A stretch of DNA of 64,000 bases from Arabidopsis thaliana (Eukaryota > Streptophyta > Magnoliopsida > Brassicales > Brassicaceae): NCBI RefSeq assembly GCF_000001735.4, contig NC_003076.8, positions 7,874,001-7,938,000 on the forward strand, given 5' to 3'. The number at the start of each line of letters is the position of its first letter. Position 1 is the stretch's first letter. The notes below the pieces were generated by a model. It did no database searches. It saw only the letters and a list, made by a program, of their open reading frames with translations, and was not told the DNA's origin. The position numbers and the translations under genes were made by a program. Below are positions 53,266-64,000 of the stretch, piece after piece.

Positions 53266-55117
53266 ATGCAACCAGGTACGAGTGTATACGAATCTCCTGC
53301 TCTGAACCAAGCAGACGAAACTCCACCTATCAGCAAGACGGTCGTCAACGATACCAAAAATATCTTCTATTTTGATGGTAATGATTAATGATACTAATTC
53401 CTCCATTACATGGTCTTTCTTTCACTTGTCTCAATATCATGAACCATTGTTTACAGATGGGGATGATGCCCCCTTACCAGCTTTAGAGAACCTCCAAATT
53501 TCAGGAGAACCTTATCCTGGACATGAACTTCAGGCTTGTGGTTACTCCATTAATGGAACAACAAGTTGTAATTTTGAGGTGTGTACTAAAACAGACAACA
53601 GAATCGCTTCCTTTCTTACTTATGTTGAATTGCTCTATCTTCTTCTGTTCTTCCATTTTCAGTGGGTATGTCATCTAGAAGATGGATCTGTGAATTACAT
53701 TGATGGTACATTCCCCTCCTGCTGATTTCTGTTTCTTATTTTCTTTATATGGAAATAAGAATATAGTCGTTAATGAAATTCTAATGCAGGAGCAAAGAAG
53801 CCAAATTACCTTGTCACTGCTGATGATGTTGGTTTATGTCTTGCTATTGAAGTTCAGCCTTTGGATGACCGGAACCGGAAGGTTTAATATCTTTTTATAT
53901 GAATGAGATCATATGTTAGAGTTGTTCTTCTCTGTGGAAAGCTAGGATTATGATTTTGTGGTATACTGGAATCTTGATATGGAAAGTACAGTTGTGTTAG
54001 ATGTGCTTACACAGTTGTTTTCTACCGATTGTTTTTCAGTTTTTTCATGTTGCTACTTTCTGATTTCAGGGAGAGCTTGTGAAGGTTTTTGCCAATGATA
54101 ATCGCAAGATCGCTTGCCGTAAGTTAATCTATTTACTTAGCTAGAGAATCTCCCTCTTGAGTTCCTATAAAGCTAGACCACTTGTCAGTTTACGTCTCGA
54201 TGTTAAGTCTTTTGTGCTCGCTGAGCTGTTTCTGGTTGGTTGTGCAAGAGATTGGTTCCCTTAAATATGTAGCATTCTTTGAGAACCTAATAGTATTTAT
54301 TGTCAGACTTCTATCTAACAGTAATCCTCTTTTTATTTTCACAGATCCAGAGATGCAGAGCAATATAGACAAGACTCTTCATACTGGTCATGCTTCATAC
54401 AAAGTTTCTCTTGCGGTATCACATTTTCTGTTTCAACTCGTATATTTTGGCTATGTTTTCCTTGGATTAATCCTTCACATGCATGTGGCTTTGGATAGAT
54501 TGGTTTCGTGCATATATGGGAAGCAGCTACGTTATCTATTGAGAGAGAAGGTTACACCATCAAGTGTAATAACGATCTCACAATTACAGAAAAGTTCTCA
54601 GCTTCTACTGCTGTAAGACTTTTGCTTTATTTGTTTCTGTCTCCTTTTTTGTCTACTGCGCTTGTCTGTGAAAAGTCTGGAAGGCAACAAGTTTTGAACT
54701 AATATATGAATCCTTCTTGTGATACCTTTCTAGGTAAAAATTCCGTTTGAGAAACCTGCAGAACTTGTTATCATTGGTTCTGATGGTAGTGAACATTGCT
54801 TACGAGTAGATAATGAATGGCCAGACATCAGGTAAAGAAAACTTAACTTTCTTTCAAGAAGGGAAGTCGACCATAACTTAATCTTCTGTTATCTTTGGCA
54901 GCTCAAGAGATGAAATAGTACTCACCCTGAGATCATTTATCAAGACGGTAGTGTTCTTCAAAGCATTACAATTCATTTTATCACTCTCGTTACAATCTCT
55001 AGAAGACCAGTTTTAAGTATACAAAGACTTGATTATTTTTGGTTTGTTATTTCGTTGCAGGCTCTGCAAAGAGGAAAAAAGGGTTTTAAGATTGGTGAAG
55101 TATGTTGTTGTATTTGA
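53266..55117 (+). CDS. Truncated tandem copy of the AIR9-like gene (C-terminal half)
   Basis: Exons 53266-53377, 53457-53578, 53663-53705, 53790-53881, 54070-54118, 54345-54415, 54499-54612, 54734-54831, 54902-54947 and 55061-55117 correspond to exons 12-21 of the full gene. They give an open 267-residue frame with all splice sites intact. The start is placed at MQPGTSVYESPAL, the first in-frame ATG. The coiled-coil half is absent; the A9-like domain is complete (GYSINGTTSCNFEWVCHLED, ELVKVFANDNRKIAC), but the C-terminus differs (KKGFKIGEVCCCI). Upstream lies the duplicated promoter/leader of the neighbouring Smr gene, so any expression would be driven by a borrowed, reversed promoter. Alternatively it is a young pseudogene. 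I think it corresponds to At5g23510 or a neighbouring number. Confidence 0.7.
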
Positions 55118-55590
55118 GCAGAAGCTCTGAAGCTAGTGAGGAAAGAGTAAAGGAAAAGGAATATGTAAAGAGGCGCGAGAAGACATAAATGAGGTTCCTC
55201 GATCTGTGTTCTTCATCGCTCAAAATATGAAATAAATTGAGTTTTGTTGTCTGTGTGGATAGATTAGCGTGAAACAGAGGTTTTTTTAAAGTAAACGGTC
55301 TAAACGGTCTTTTGTGAGAAAGACCTTGTAGAAGGGAAACAAATTATTCATGAGAAAAAAATCAATCTTTGTTTATATAAAAGCCCCACTTAAGTTACAT
55401 TTGATCTCACTACAAATACCACTGCTCTTCCACATTACATTCTATTTTATCGACCTTTTGAGTACACTAAACAATTGGCCAACCTGACTATGTTACAAAG
55501 AAGAATGATATGACAAGTCTTAAGGGGATATGATACAACAACAATGAAGTAACACAAAAGTATTTGCTAAGTTTGAGATCAAACAAATTT

Positions 55591-57296
55591 TCAGCTGTGT
55601 CGGAATTTAGGCCGCACTGTGATAACTCCTGGCCTTGTCTCGTCAAACCTATACCTGCAATCCAACATCCCATTCCTCAGCTTGTTATTTATACTAATGA
55701 TTGACAAAGATATGAAACAGAAGATCAAAGAGTGATCTTCACCTGTTATCTTCAAAGAATGTCTTCACGGCTAGAGGAAGTGAAGCCTGTCCGCGACTGT
55801 GTTTACCAATACCTACAATGGACATAGAACATCACCGTCACAGATTTATGTGTGAACCTCCTATTATACTTAAAACCATGGAAACATCAGTTCACTTGAT
55901 GCTTCATAAACAGAAAATCGACATACCTGTTATAACCTGCAATGAGTTTCTCAGTTCTCTAGAAGAAGTTCTTTGACAGTGCATGCCTTCCTCATCTAAT
56001 CTACCAAAAGGCTCTTGTGATGCAGATCGCAGAGCTGCATTCTTTGACCTACCTCTATTTGGTGATACTGAACGGTTCACAGTAAAGTGACCTTCAATCA
56101 TTTGCAAACGTTCTTGTAAGGCTTGAACAGCTTCTGTGGCATGGAGACCATGCAGGTCCAACTTCCATATGTCATTATCCTTATTTGTTATACCTATGAT
56201 CTTCTTGGCCGCTTCAGCATTTAGCTTCTCAGCTGCTAACCAGTCCTCTCTTGCTTTATCTGAATGCTGCTTGGCAGAAGCATGATCATATCTCTGAAAA
56301 GCATTTTGGGCAGCTCTTGAATGGTTTGAGGCTGATCTGTTTAACAAAGAAGGAATTTCTCAATAGCTGATGATACATATTCATCTTCGAAGATAAGAAA
56401 GTTTGAAATGAGATACTGACTACTCGTAGCTGTAAATTTAAGCATAAAGTTTGAAACTTAAGTTCGAAATATGATTATCAATATGACAATTGACAACAAC
56501 ACAGTATAAAAAGGACTTAAGCCTTTGTGTACCTCATCACTTTCAGCGCATCCTTTCGATGACTCAAGTATAGATCATCTTCTTCCCATTCAGGTTCTAT
56601 CGGAATGGACTGAAGCCGCTGAATGATACTATCTAGTTCAGAAATATCATCAGGGAACTTTTCATTGTCAGATGCATTGACCAGAAACGAGCTTCCATCA
56701 CTATTTTCCAGATCATACTTGCCAGCATCCTCAAATGTGGACCTTGCAGCCATCTTCACCGAACTTGTAACTGTTTTCTCAAATGTTCTATATTCCGATC
56801 TTCTGTTATCGGATGAATACCCCTCAATCTTTGAAGTTGGCTCCTCATCCTCCTTACCAGAAGAAACCATTCCTTTCAAAAAAGCTAAGGCCATTTCAAA
56901 ATCATCCTCTGTGGATAACAATACATCCCTTATTAAGTTATCATCCGCCCAGCTGTTCATTTCCTTCAGCTTCGTGAAGGCTAAATCATGACTGTTTACC
57001 GGGAGACTCAAAGTGTCCGGCTTTCTTCTACAACAACCCCCTCGTTCTTGGTTTCCGCAATCCTTATTCTCTGTCAATGCCGGAAATCTCGAAGGAGGCA
57101 AGAGCACGGACGAAAAAGACTTTTCAGAAGGTTCATGGTTTCTTCTCAACCGTCCTCTTACACCAAAGGATGCATTAACACTAGTTGAAACAGGTGGGAA
57201 TGGATCACCCTCGACCTCACTTTCAAGACCTTGTTTCTGTCTCTGCTTGAGATCAAACGCAGTCCAACCAGATGATTTACCTTTCATCCATGACAT
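55591..57296 (-). CDS. Smr (small MutS-related) domain protein with DUF1771
   Basis: Four exons (57296-56533, 56336-55927, 55812-55743, 55654-55591) give 435 residues. The N-terminal half is Ser/Asp-rich with a CUE-like segment (WADDNLIRDVLLSTEDDFEM, residues about 115-140). DUF1771 follows (YDHASAKQHSDKAREDWLAA, about 275-310). The Smr domain starts WKLDLHGLHATEAVQAL and has a split end in exons 3-4 (GIGKHSRGQASLPLAVKTFF, then RPGVITVRPKF). LDLHG and the GxGxHS/R motif are the Smr signatures; such domains often have nicking endonuclease activity on DNA or RNA, and CUE-DUF1771-Smr proteins bind polyubiquitin or PABP in other eukaryotes. The precise plant role is unknown. I recall it as At5g23520. 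Confidence 0.92.
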
Positions 57297-59365
57297 CTTT
57301 ATACCGAACTAGTGATCATCTCTCACTTCCCCATCAAAGTGATACTTCAAAGTTTCAGTCTTTAAGGTACTTAAGGGTGGCTCAGGAGCTTCAAAACATA
57401 AAAACAAACACACACAACCATTTCTCAATGAACAACATTCAACAAACCAGTTCCAAACGGAGTTCGATTCTACATTCAAATTAAACCCAGACAAGACAAA
57501 TCAACCCATTTCTGCAATTCAACATAACACAAAAGCACTGTTTGGAAATTTTTTAATTCAAATCCTTTAATTCTAAACCCAAAATTTGACGGAAAAAAGA
57601 AATTGACTTTATAAGCTAAAGAGGGTTGACTAACCTAAGGCCAATGGTTCGAGCAGTCACGGTGTATATGTGGTCGGAGAGTACAGACGGTCGGTGATAA
57701 AATTGACGGAGAAGGAAGCAATAGAAATTCGCCGGCGGAGAGAGAGAAAGAGACGCTGCAGATTTGCATTTAATTGCGAAATTGCCCTTTGTCGAGATTT
57801 TGGTAAATTTTGACCTTTTTAATTTTCTTTGTATGACTGGTCATTGGTCAACCATCCATTATTGGATTCATACGTACTCTTAGTGGGCCTTAACGGCCCA
57901 TATTAGTGATTTAAAAGCAGAACACAGTTTGTTTTTCTTTAGCTTTAAGCCTTTAGGGTTTACGCTATAGTTAGAGTTACATAAAACCAACTTAACTCAT
58001 TAAATCATCCTTAAGCTCCACCAACAATGAAAATTCGATCATAAATCGGCCTCCGAGGTTTTACAAACATTCATGTATAACAGTTTTCACTAATAATCTT
58101 TACAAGAATAGTGAAATCATATCATTTGTGAATCAATGCATAACCTAAGTATTAGAAGAAGAAAAATACAAAGGTAGAGAAAAAAAAGTTTCGAAAGTAA
58201 TCAAGAACAAAACACAATTTGATTAACTTCTAAACGTGCAAACCTAGTAATGATATTAGAAAGAAGAAGAAAAAAAACCATATCTTTTATGAGATTGGAC
58301 ACGTGACTATAGTTGCATTTCTAACCATATTAATTCGTTCCTCCTTTTAAAATTAATTGTCAGTATCTCCAAGAGACGAACAGTTCACCTAATTAGTGAA
58401 AGGTATGGGTTAAAAACATAAGTCTTCTCACATATTTAAGACTACGAAAAACACGAATGATGTATTGGTCGACAAAAGACGGACGATCCAATGAGTCACT
58501 TAACCATTTCTTCTTACGTAAGAAATCATTTAAATACTTGTAACACATATATTAAACGTTGTCACATCACTCATTAGTAGTTAACCAATAAGCCAATAAG
58601 GTGTGAAAATACGAGCTAGGCTTTCAACGATCAATAATGCTAGGTTATTTTAATCAGATAAAATATGTAATGTTCAGTGTATACTTATCGGAGAAATGGT
58701 TTATTTATGTGAAAACGTACACGTCAAACGCAAACACAAACAAAAAGGTTTCCTTTCCGATTGGGTTTAGCATTTACATTTACAATTTACAAAGAAATTT
58801 TGTTTAAATTCACACTTAACAAACATGTTTCTTTCAATGTTAATGTAACTTTTTCAAATATAGATTACACAATTCAACAAGCTTATAATACATTTCCTTT
58901 ACATTATACATTAAATAAGAGCTTTGGATAGTCTCATAGTAATAAATAAGAGTCGTATGGGCGTTAAATCTTTTGCTAGAAATGCATTAAATGTGGCTCA
59001 CTTTTCACCAAACTTAAGGGATAGACATAGTCACTCACCTACCGGTATTGTTGAATCTCACCGTACAAATAATCAATTCCATTGTTTTGTATCCCCACTC
59101 GTATAATAAGTACAACAAACCTGACTATAGTCTATAATGAAACCAACATTGGTATTTTACTACAAGTACAAAAACCCCACGTCTCACAAGCTTTAAAACA
59201 AGTTTAATAACCAACCCAAACATTCACTTAAAGTTGAACACTTGATTAATAATGAAAATAGATCGACCTACACCATTTTTAAAACACTAAACAAGACACA
59301 AGCATAGAGCTTAATACATTATTATTCATTGAGCTAATTTAAATATCCATCATTAGCGAAGGTGA
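57297..59365. other. Smr gene leader/promoter and AT-rich spacer
   Basis: 57297-57780 is the Smr leader and promoter region, copied at 53040-53235. A TGGGCC.TAACGGCCCA motif at 57883-57901 is site II-like. The rest is AT-rich; no supported gene. 59210-59365 is the probable 3' UTR of the carboxylesterase. Confidence 0.45.
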
Positions 59366-60373
59366 TTAAGCGGAGAGCGAAGCCACGCGCTCATCAACAA
59401 AATCCTTAATCCGCATAATTAACTGACCCGCCTCAGGCAATTCAGGGAAAATGTAAAACGCATGAAACATGTTTGGATATTCGATTAACGTTGCTTTTTT
59501 ACCGCATAACTTTAACCACTCGTAGTAACTTCTCTGCCAATCTTTTAACGGATCAAACCCAGCTACTACCACCATCGTCTCCGGATAATCCAGACCCGAT
59601 ATATCAACCGCGTTTGGTCCGCCGACGTTAACCGCTTCATGATCCCGGTTTAATCCCATCGCTTTCCAGCACCAATCTGTTCGGTCCGGTGAAACCAAAG
59701 GAGCTCCGACGAGTTGTTTCTCCGCTTCCGTTCTCTCTTCTCCGCCGAAGAAAGGTTGAATCGAGATAAGTCCGATGAGTTTCACGGCGGTGAAAGATGA
59801 CCGCGGCTCGCGACAAATTCGAATCGCGACGTTGTGCGCGATGTTTCCACCTGCACTGTCTCCGGCGAAGAAGCATCTCGAGAGATCAGCGTTCGCCGGA
59901 AGAATCGAACCGTGATTCTCCTCGATGTACTTCAAAGCATCGAAACCGTCGTCGTATTGAGCAGGATAACGATGCTCCGGAGCGAGACGGTAGTTAACGG
60001 AGATGACATAAGCAGGTAATTTCCTAGCGAATCTCCGGCATACATTATCGTAAGGATACGCATTAGGACTGAGGAAAGCGAAACCACCGCCGTGGAAGAA
60101 AACAACGACGGGGATTTTATCGCCGGAGACATGTGGAGTGTACAATCGGAACCAGAGATCACGGGATTGATCCACGACGAAATCGGAGGTGGAGACGATG
60201 TTGACGGGTTTAGGATTGGGAGGAGCACGGAAATCGAAGAGGCGGAGGAAACGGCGGTTGATAGTTCCGTCAGGACGTTGAGCGTTATCGGTCATGGTGG
60301 AGATAACGGTGAGAGCGATTCTTGTTTTTAACGGAAGCGTTAGCTTTTGGTTTGGTTGAGAATCTGTCGCCAT
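59366..60373 (-). CDS. CXE18: Carboxylesterase CXE18 (GID1-like alpha/beta hydrolase)
   Basis: This intronless 335-codon frame belongs to the plant hormone-sensitive-lipase-like carboxylesterase family. The oxyanion-hole motif HGGGF is at 94-98 and the nucleophile elbow GDSAGG has S173. The other triad residues are D274 (AGFDPLKD) and H304 (NMFHAFYI), so catalysis should be intact. In GID1 gibberellin receptors the histidine is replaced, so this is an enzyme and not a GID1. There is no transit or signal peptide, so it is probably cytosolic. Natural substrate is unknown; family members hydrolyse short acyl esters and some xenobiotics. The coding region is markedly GC-rich compared with its surroundings. 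Confidence 0.95.
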
Positions 60374-60461
60374 TTTTTTTTTTTCCTCTCTGTGAAGAAA
60401 AGATGATGATTAATGGATTTGGTGGAAGAGTACAGTGAATTTGTAAGCTGTTATTACTTCG

Positions 60462-60470
60462 TCTATATAG
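60462..60470 (-). promoter_or_regulatory. Probable TATA box of CXE18
   Basis: On the minus strand CCTATATAGAC lies about 93 bases before the CXE18 ATG at 60373, a typical spacing for a short plant leader. Confidence 0.55.
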
Positions 60471-61870
60471 GCTAAGAAATATTCTGCCAGCTGTAATTTT
60501 CTATGTTTTTATTGACGTTTATAGTTAGAACAACTAATGAAAATAATCGTTTCAAGGAAACACGTAAACGTAAAAATAGAAAAAAATCTCAAATATTTTG
60601 GATTTGGCTTAAGGTTTAAGTCACTAGTTTTCTTCTACTACAGTGTTGAATGTCGATGAAGTCATGTCACATGGCCAACGCAATGGAGTCACATAAGAGC
60701 AAGTAGATTCAATCAATGTACATGTTGCAGGAGGCAAGTAATTTCTAATGTCAGAAACCTGCATCAACTAATTTTCAATCTCATTCAATTCTTCTCTATG
60801 TTAGATTCAACAGTGGTCATGGGTAAATTTGTAAAAACAAACTTTGAATGATTACAGCGGTCCAAACAGACAAAACCGTTTATAGACCGGACCGCTTTTT
60901 ATTTACCATTCATAAATTATAATCCGTAATAGTACATACTTAAAAAAAATAGAAGACAACCGCATCGGACTAACTGCGGACAGTCTTTAAACTAAGTCCG
61001 CATCGGTTTGTTGTCCGACCCAAAAATGGTATGGACTAAACCGCTACGGATTAGTCCGCACTAACTACAACATCCATTCAAAGCAAAAAGCAAAACAAGA
61101 ACGAATTTACACCATCATGATTTAGATACACGATATAATCCAGGCATATTTAATCCCGTAGTTACCTTCCAAGTTCAAACCATATAAAAATGTGAACTTC
61201 TAACACATCGGAATACAAAAAATTTGGTCTCTAATAATACATCAACAGTGCATCTCTAGTAAAGAAAAGAAAACAGAGCATATATCGTCTCATCCCAATT
61301 AATTAAAATCGTTAATACCTAATTAGTTAGTGACTTATAATTTTTTTGGCCAAATTGCGAATGCGGTGTCGTTTTAATGTTTGAAGACATGAGAGGTTTT
61401 AGGGTTTATCTTTTTTACACTCACAATCAAAATACTGACGACTTCTTCGCCACCGTGGTTAACGCTGCCTGCACCGTCGGCGGAAAACAAAAAAGCTTCA
61501 ACTCCATTGGTTTCCTCTTCCTCGATCTCTCGATTAATTCTCAGAGGCAAGCTTCTTCTATTAGACCAAACTTGTTTTCGCATCCTAATTGTCAATTTCG
61601 GCGATATCATTTCTAATCATCAATTTTCTCCCTTTTCGAATTAGATCGGAATTATGTATAAATTTTTTGGTTGCGTATCTTTGACGTGAAAAAACCCTAA
61701 TTTAGGTGGCTTTCCGCAGTTGAAAACCCTCGAAATTGGCCCTGCCATTTTCAATTTCTTTGATTTGGATTCTTCATGCTTTCCGTTTCTCGTTGTTTTT
61801 TTTGTTAGAAGAAAGACGTGAATTTGTTGTGATGTAATTTTTAGGATTATTCTCAAAGAGAGTAGCAGCT
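60471..61870. other. Spacer, possible transposon remnant, and rpL24 leader
   Basis: 60855-61065 contains repeated GCGGTCC/GGACCG, CCGCATCGG and AGTCCGCA motifs in both orientations, like the subterminal repeats of a small hAT-type element, but ends and target duplication could not be fixed. 61370-61870 is the promoter and leader of the mitochondrial L24 gene, with telo-box-like TTTTAGGGTTTATC (61397) and AAAACCCTAATT (61690). Confidence 0.4.
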
Positions 61871-63127
61871 ATGGGCTGGAAAGCTGCTGAGAAACTCATC
61901 AGACACTGGAAGATACTTCGAGGAGACAATGTGAGTACACCACTCATGTTCTTCTTGTGGTGTTCATTAGTTTGGTTTCATTTTTGATCTGTTGTTTCTG
62001 GGGTATGATTTTATGTGCAGGTAATGATAATTCGTGGGAAAGATAAGGGTGAGACTGGAACCATAAAGCGTGTCATTCGATCCCAAAATCGTGTCATCGT
62101 TGAAGGGAAGAATCTGGTGAGATAGTCTTGTTCTGGATATCTTTTGTTCGCTCTGTCTCATGCATTTAGAGAATGAATGTACAAGTTCATTTTTTGATTT
62201 TTTTGTTCTTGATTTGGTTTGTAGAGTATGAACTAGTACTGAATCAATATCATATCACTAGCTCAACACCAACCATAGAGTTATCAATTTTCATTTGATT
62301 CTCATTTTTTTAATCCAAGCATCAAGTAGACGGTTACTAAATCACAAAGCGACTCTAGTTCCATGGATTTCGCTACACAATTCTTTTGAATTGTTTATCT
62401 TGAAACTGTTATCGTTTTGGATGTTCTACCTTGCTGCTGGGATAGTCTTTGTCTACTCACTGAAGCTTGTATATGTTTTTCGCTGATGCTTTTTTTTTCC
62501 TGTGTTCTCAGATCAAGAAACATATAAAGGGAGGCCCTGATCACGAAGGTGGAATTTTCACTGTAGAGGCTCCTCTTCACGCCTCAAATGTCCAAGTTGT
62601 TGATCCTGTCACTGGGTATGATTTCACTCTGCACTACTGTCTCCAATTACTCTTTTGCTCAAGCGAGAGATCACTTATTAATCTATTATCTTTTCTACCA
62701 CAGGAGGCCTTGTAAGGTTGGTGTAAAATACCTAGAAGATGGAACAAAAGTAAGAGTAGCCAGAGGCACTGGCACATCTGGTTCCATAATTCCCCGACCA
62801 GAGATTCTAAAGATAAGGGCAACGCCGCGACCCACAACTGGTACATAGAAGCTCAATATCTCTTTAAACGTTGGATTTTGGAAATATATAGTGGAAGTCT
62901 GTTAGCTATCTGAGAAAAAAACATAATCATAGATCGGCTATAAGATAAACATAGAATCAACATAATTCGTTTGCTATCAACATAATCAACAAACTTGATA
63001 GTAGCGGTTTTCTTATAGAAGGATTCATACTTTTCTCTTTGCAGCTGGCCCTAAGGACACACCAATGGAGTTTGTCTGGGAGCAGACATATGATGCTAAA
63101 ACTGGAAAGGGCATGCCTGATCTTTGA
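61871..63127 (+). CDS. Mitochondrial ribosomal protein L24 (uL24m, KOW domain)
   Basis: Five exons (61871-61930, 62021-62116, 62512-62615, 62704-62840, 63045-63127) encode 159 residues. The N-terminus MGWKAAEKLIRHWKILRGDN leads straight into the KOW motif VMIIRGKDKGETGTIKRVIR. NRVIVEGKNLIKKHIKGG and a C-terminal extension (MEFVWEQTYDAKTGKGMPDL) follow. uL24 binds 23S-type rRNA early in large-subunit assembly. Weak basic N-terminus and lack of a long transit peptide fit the short plant mitochondrial form, which differs from the chloroplast RPL24 with its long transit peptide. All intron phases agree. I recall it as At5g23535. Confidence 0.93.
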
Positions 63128-63771
63128 GTTGAAACCTCTCTACAGTTTCGTTTGGAAAATGTTGCCTGCTCTCAAAAAGGATTCTTCTTTTTCCCATCCA
63201 TTAGAGTTTGATTTCGGTCTAGAGCTGTGAGGTTTTGTTGGAGAACCTTTGATCATGACTGAAACGGAGTCGTTTTCCTTTTTTCTTTCATTGATCTTGT
63301 GAACTTTCAAGGTGCCAAATAAAATCCGTCTGGAAAACAGTTCAATATTTACATGTTTAGTTATTGTATATACACTAGCCAGAAGTCTAAACATAAAACG
63401 AAAACTATAAGCTCTAAGTAAAGTAGATTTATATTATGCAACCGAATTAACAATATTAACACAATGACATGATTTGCATTGTAATGAAATTTAAAATTTT
63501 GACAAAAAAAATATGGAAATTCAAATTGGTTATTAACTTTTATTTTTGGGGATGATTTGGAAATTTGGTGAATTATTGGTTACAATAAATAAAAGGAAAT
63601 ATTGAAGGACTTATATGTAATTAGTGTCGCCTAATCGAGTAATTCGATCCATCTTCGTCTGTCTTGTTAACAAAGAAAACTGAGAAAGGTTTTCTTATAA
63701 GATCCCATTCTTGTAGCAAAAACCCAGAAGAACAAACTTTCGAAGAAGACGACTAATCAATTCATCTGATT
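63128..63771. other. rpL24 3' UTR and RPN11 promoter
   Basis: 63128-63340 is the likely 3' UTR of the L24 gene. The region to 63650 is AT-rich. 63650-63771 is the RPN11 leader. No gene was seen. Confidence 0.5.
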
Positions 63772-64000
63772 ATGGAGAGACTACAGAGAATCTTCGGAGC
63801 TGGTGGCGGTTTAGGTCACGCATCGCCTGATTCTCCGACTCTCGATACATCGGAGCAGGTTTACATCTCTTCTCTCGCTCTCCTCAAGATGCTTAAGCAC
63901 GGTAATCAATCCAAACCCAAGCTCTAATTTAGTCTTCTCTTGCTTAGGGTTTTATGATTTTGTCTCGTTCTCTGTGATTTTACTCTCGTCCTCTTTTGCT
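63772..64000 (+). CDS. RPN11: 26S proteasome lid deubiquitinase RPN11, 5' end
   Basis: The ATG at 63772 opens [20 protein letters not shown] followed by [11 protein letters not shown], the conserved start of RPN11/PAD1. Exon 1 ends at 63901 (CAC G|GTAATC), and the remaining bases to the window end are intron. RPN11 is the JAMM metalloprotease that removes ubiquitin chains from substrates at the proteasome entrance. The catalytic HxHx7Sx2D motif lies in later exons beyond this window. I recall it as At5g23540. Confidence 0.95.

Noticed and set aside
59797-60331. Several ORFs antisense to CXE18
   Set aside because: The GC-rich coding sequence of CXE18 leaves few stops on the other strand; none has a domain.
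61377-61616. 79-codon plus-strand ORF upstream of mitochondrial L24
   Set aside because: Lies in the expected promoter/leader; overlapped by an equally long minus-strand frame; no recognisable domain.

Overview
This window is nuclear plant DNA. AT-rich intergenic spacers separate intron-rich genes with GT-AG introns, and short transposon remnants are scattered between them. The predicted proteins match, from memory and without a database search, a run of Arabidopsis thaliana chromosome 5 genes around At5g23390 to At5g23540. I treat the source as A. thaliana or a very close relative. Exon coordinates were derived by hand from splice sites and reading-frame continuity.

Layout. 1-2.1 kb: 5' end of a DUF639 gene (-) and MIA40 (-), the oxidoreductase of the mitochondrial intermembrane space. 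2.1-6.6 kb: AT-rich spacer with a LINE remnant. 6.6-8.4 kb: intronless secreted LRR protein (+). 8.6-16.1 kb: an eroding tandem array of HMG-box genes (-). It holds intact HMGB6, a shortened but open paralogue, a pseudogene, a chimeric exon fragment and a further relic. The pseudogene is interrupted by a 1.8-kb TIR element carrying a piece of the clock/flowering gene FKF1. 17.3 kb: a short basic peptide gene (-). 18.96-19.53 kb: a hAT-like MITE with an 8-bp target duplication. 20.1-25.9 kb: katanin p80 (-). 29.2 kb: ferredoxin-thioredoxin reductase variable subunit (-). 31.0-35.0 kb: sphingoid long-chain base kinase LCBK1 (-). 35-38.9 kb: AT-rich spacer with a Copia LTR/PBS fragment.

38.9-40.8 kb: a small two-ORF locus and an FCP1-like phosphatase (+). 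42.3-45.2 kb: a SWIB/Plus-3/GYF protein (+) containing an AT-AC (U12-type) intron and a frame problem in an internal repeat. 45.8-57.3 kb: a segmental tandem duplication. A full 21-exon coiled-coil/AIR9-like gene (+) is followed by the relic of a duplicated Smr gene, then a 5'-truncated open copy of the AIR9-like gene (+), then the intact Smr gene (-). 59.4 kb: carboxylesterase CXE18 (-). 61.9 kb: mitochondrial ribosomal protein L24 (+). 63.8 kb: 5' end of proteasome lid deubiquitinase RPN11 (+).

The genes are functionally unrelated housekeeping and regulatory genes and do not form a pathway. The accessory interest lies in the two decaying tandem duplications (HMGB array; AIR9-like/Smr pair), the gene-capturing transposon, and the unusual splicing of the SWIB/GYF gene. 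I found no tRNA, rRNA or CRISPR array.
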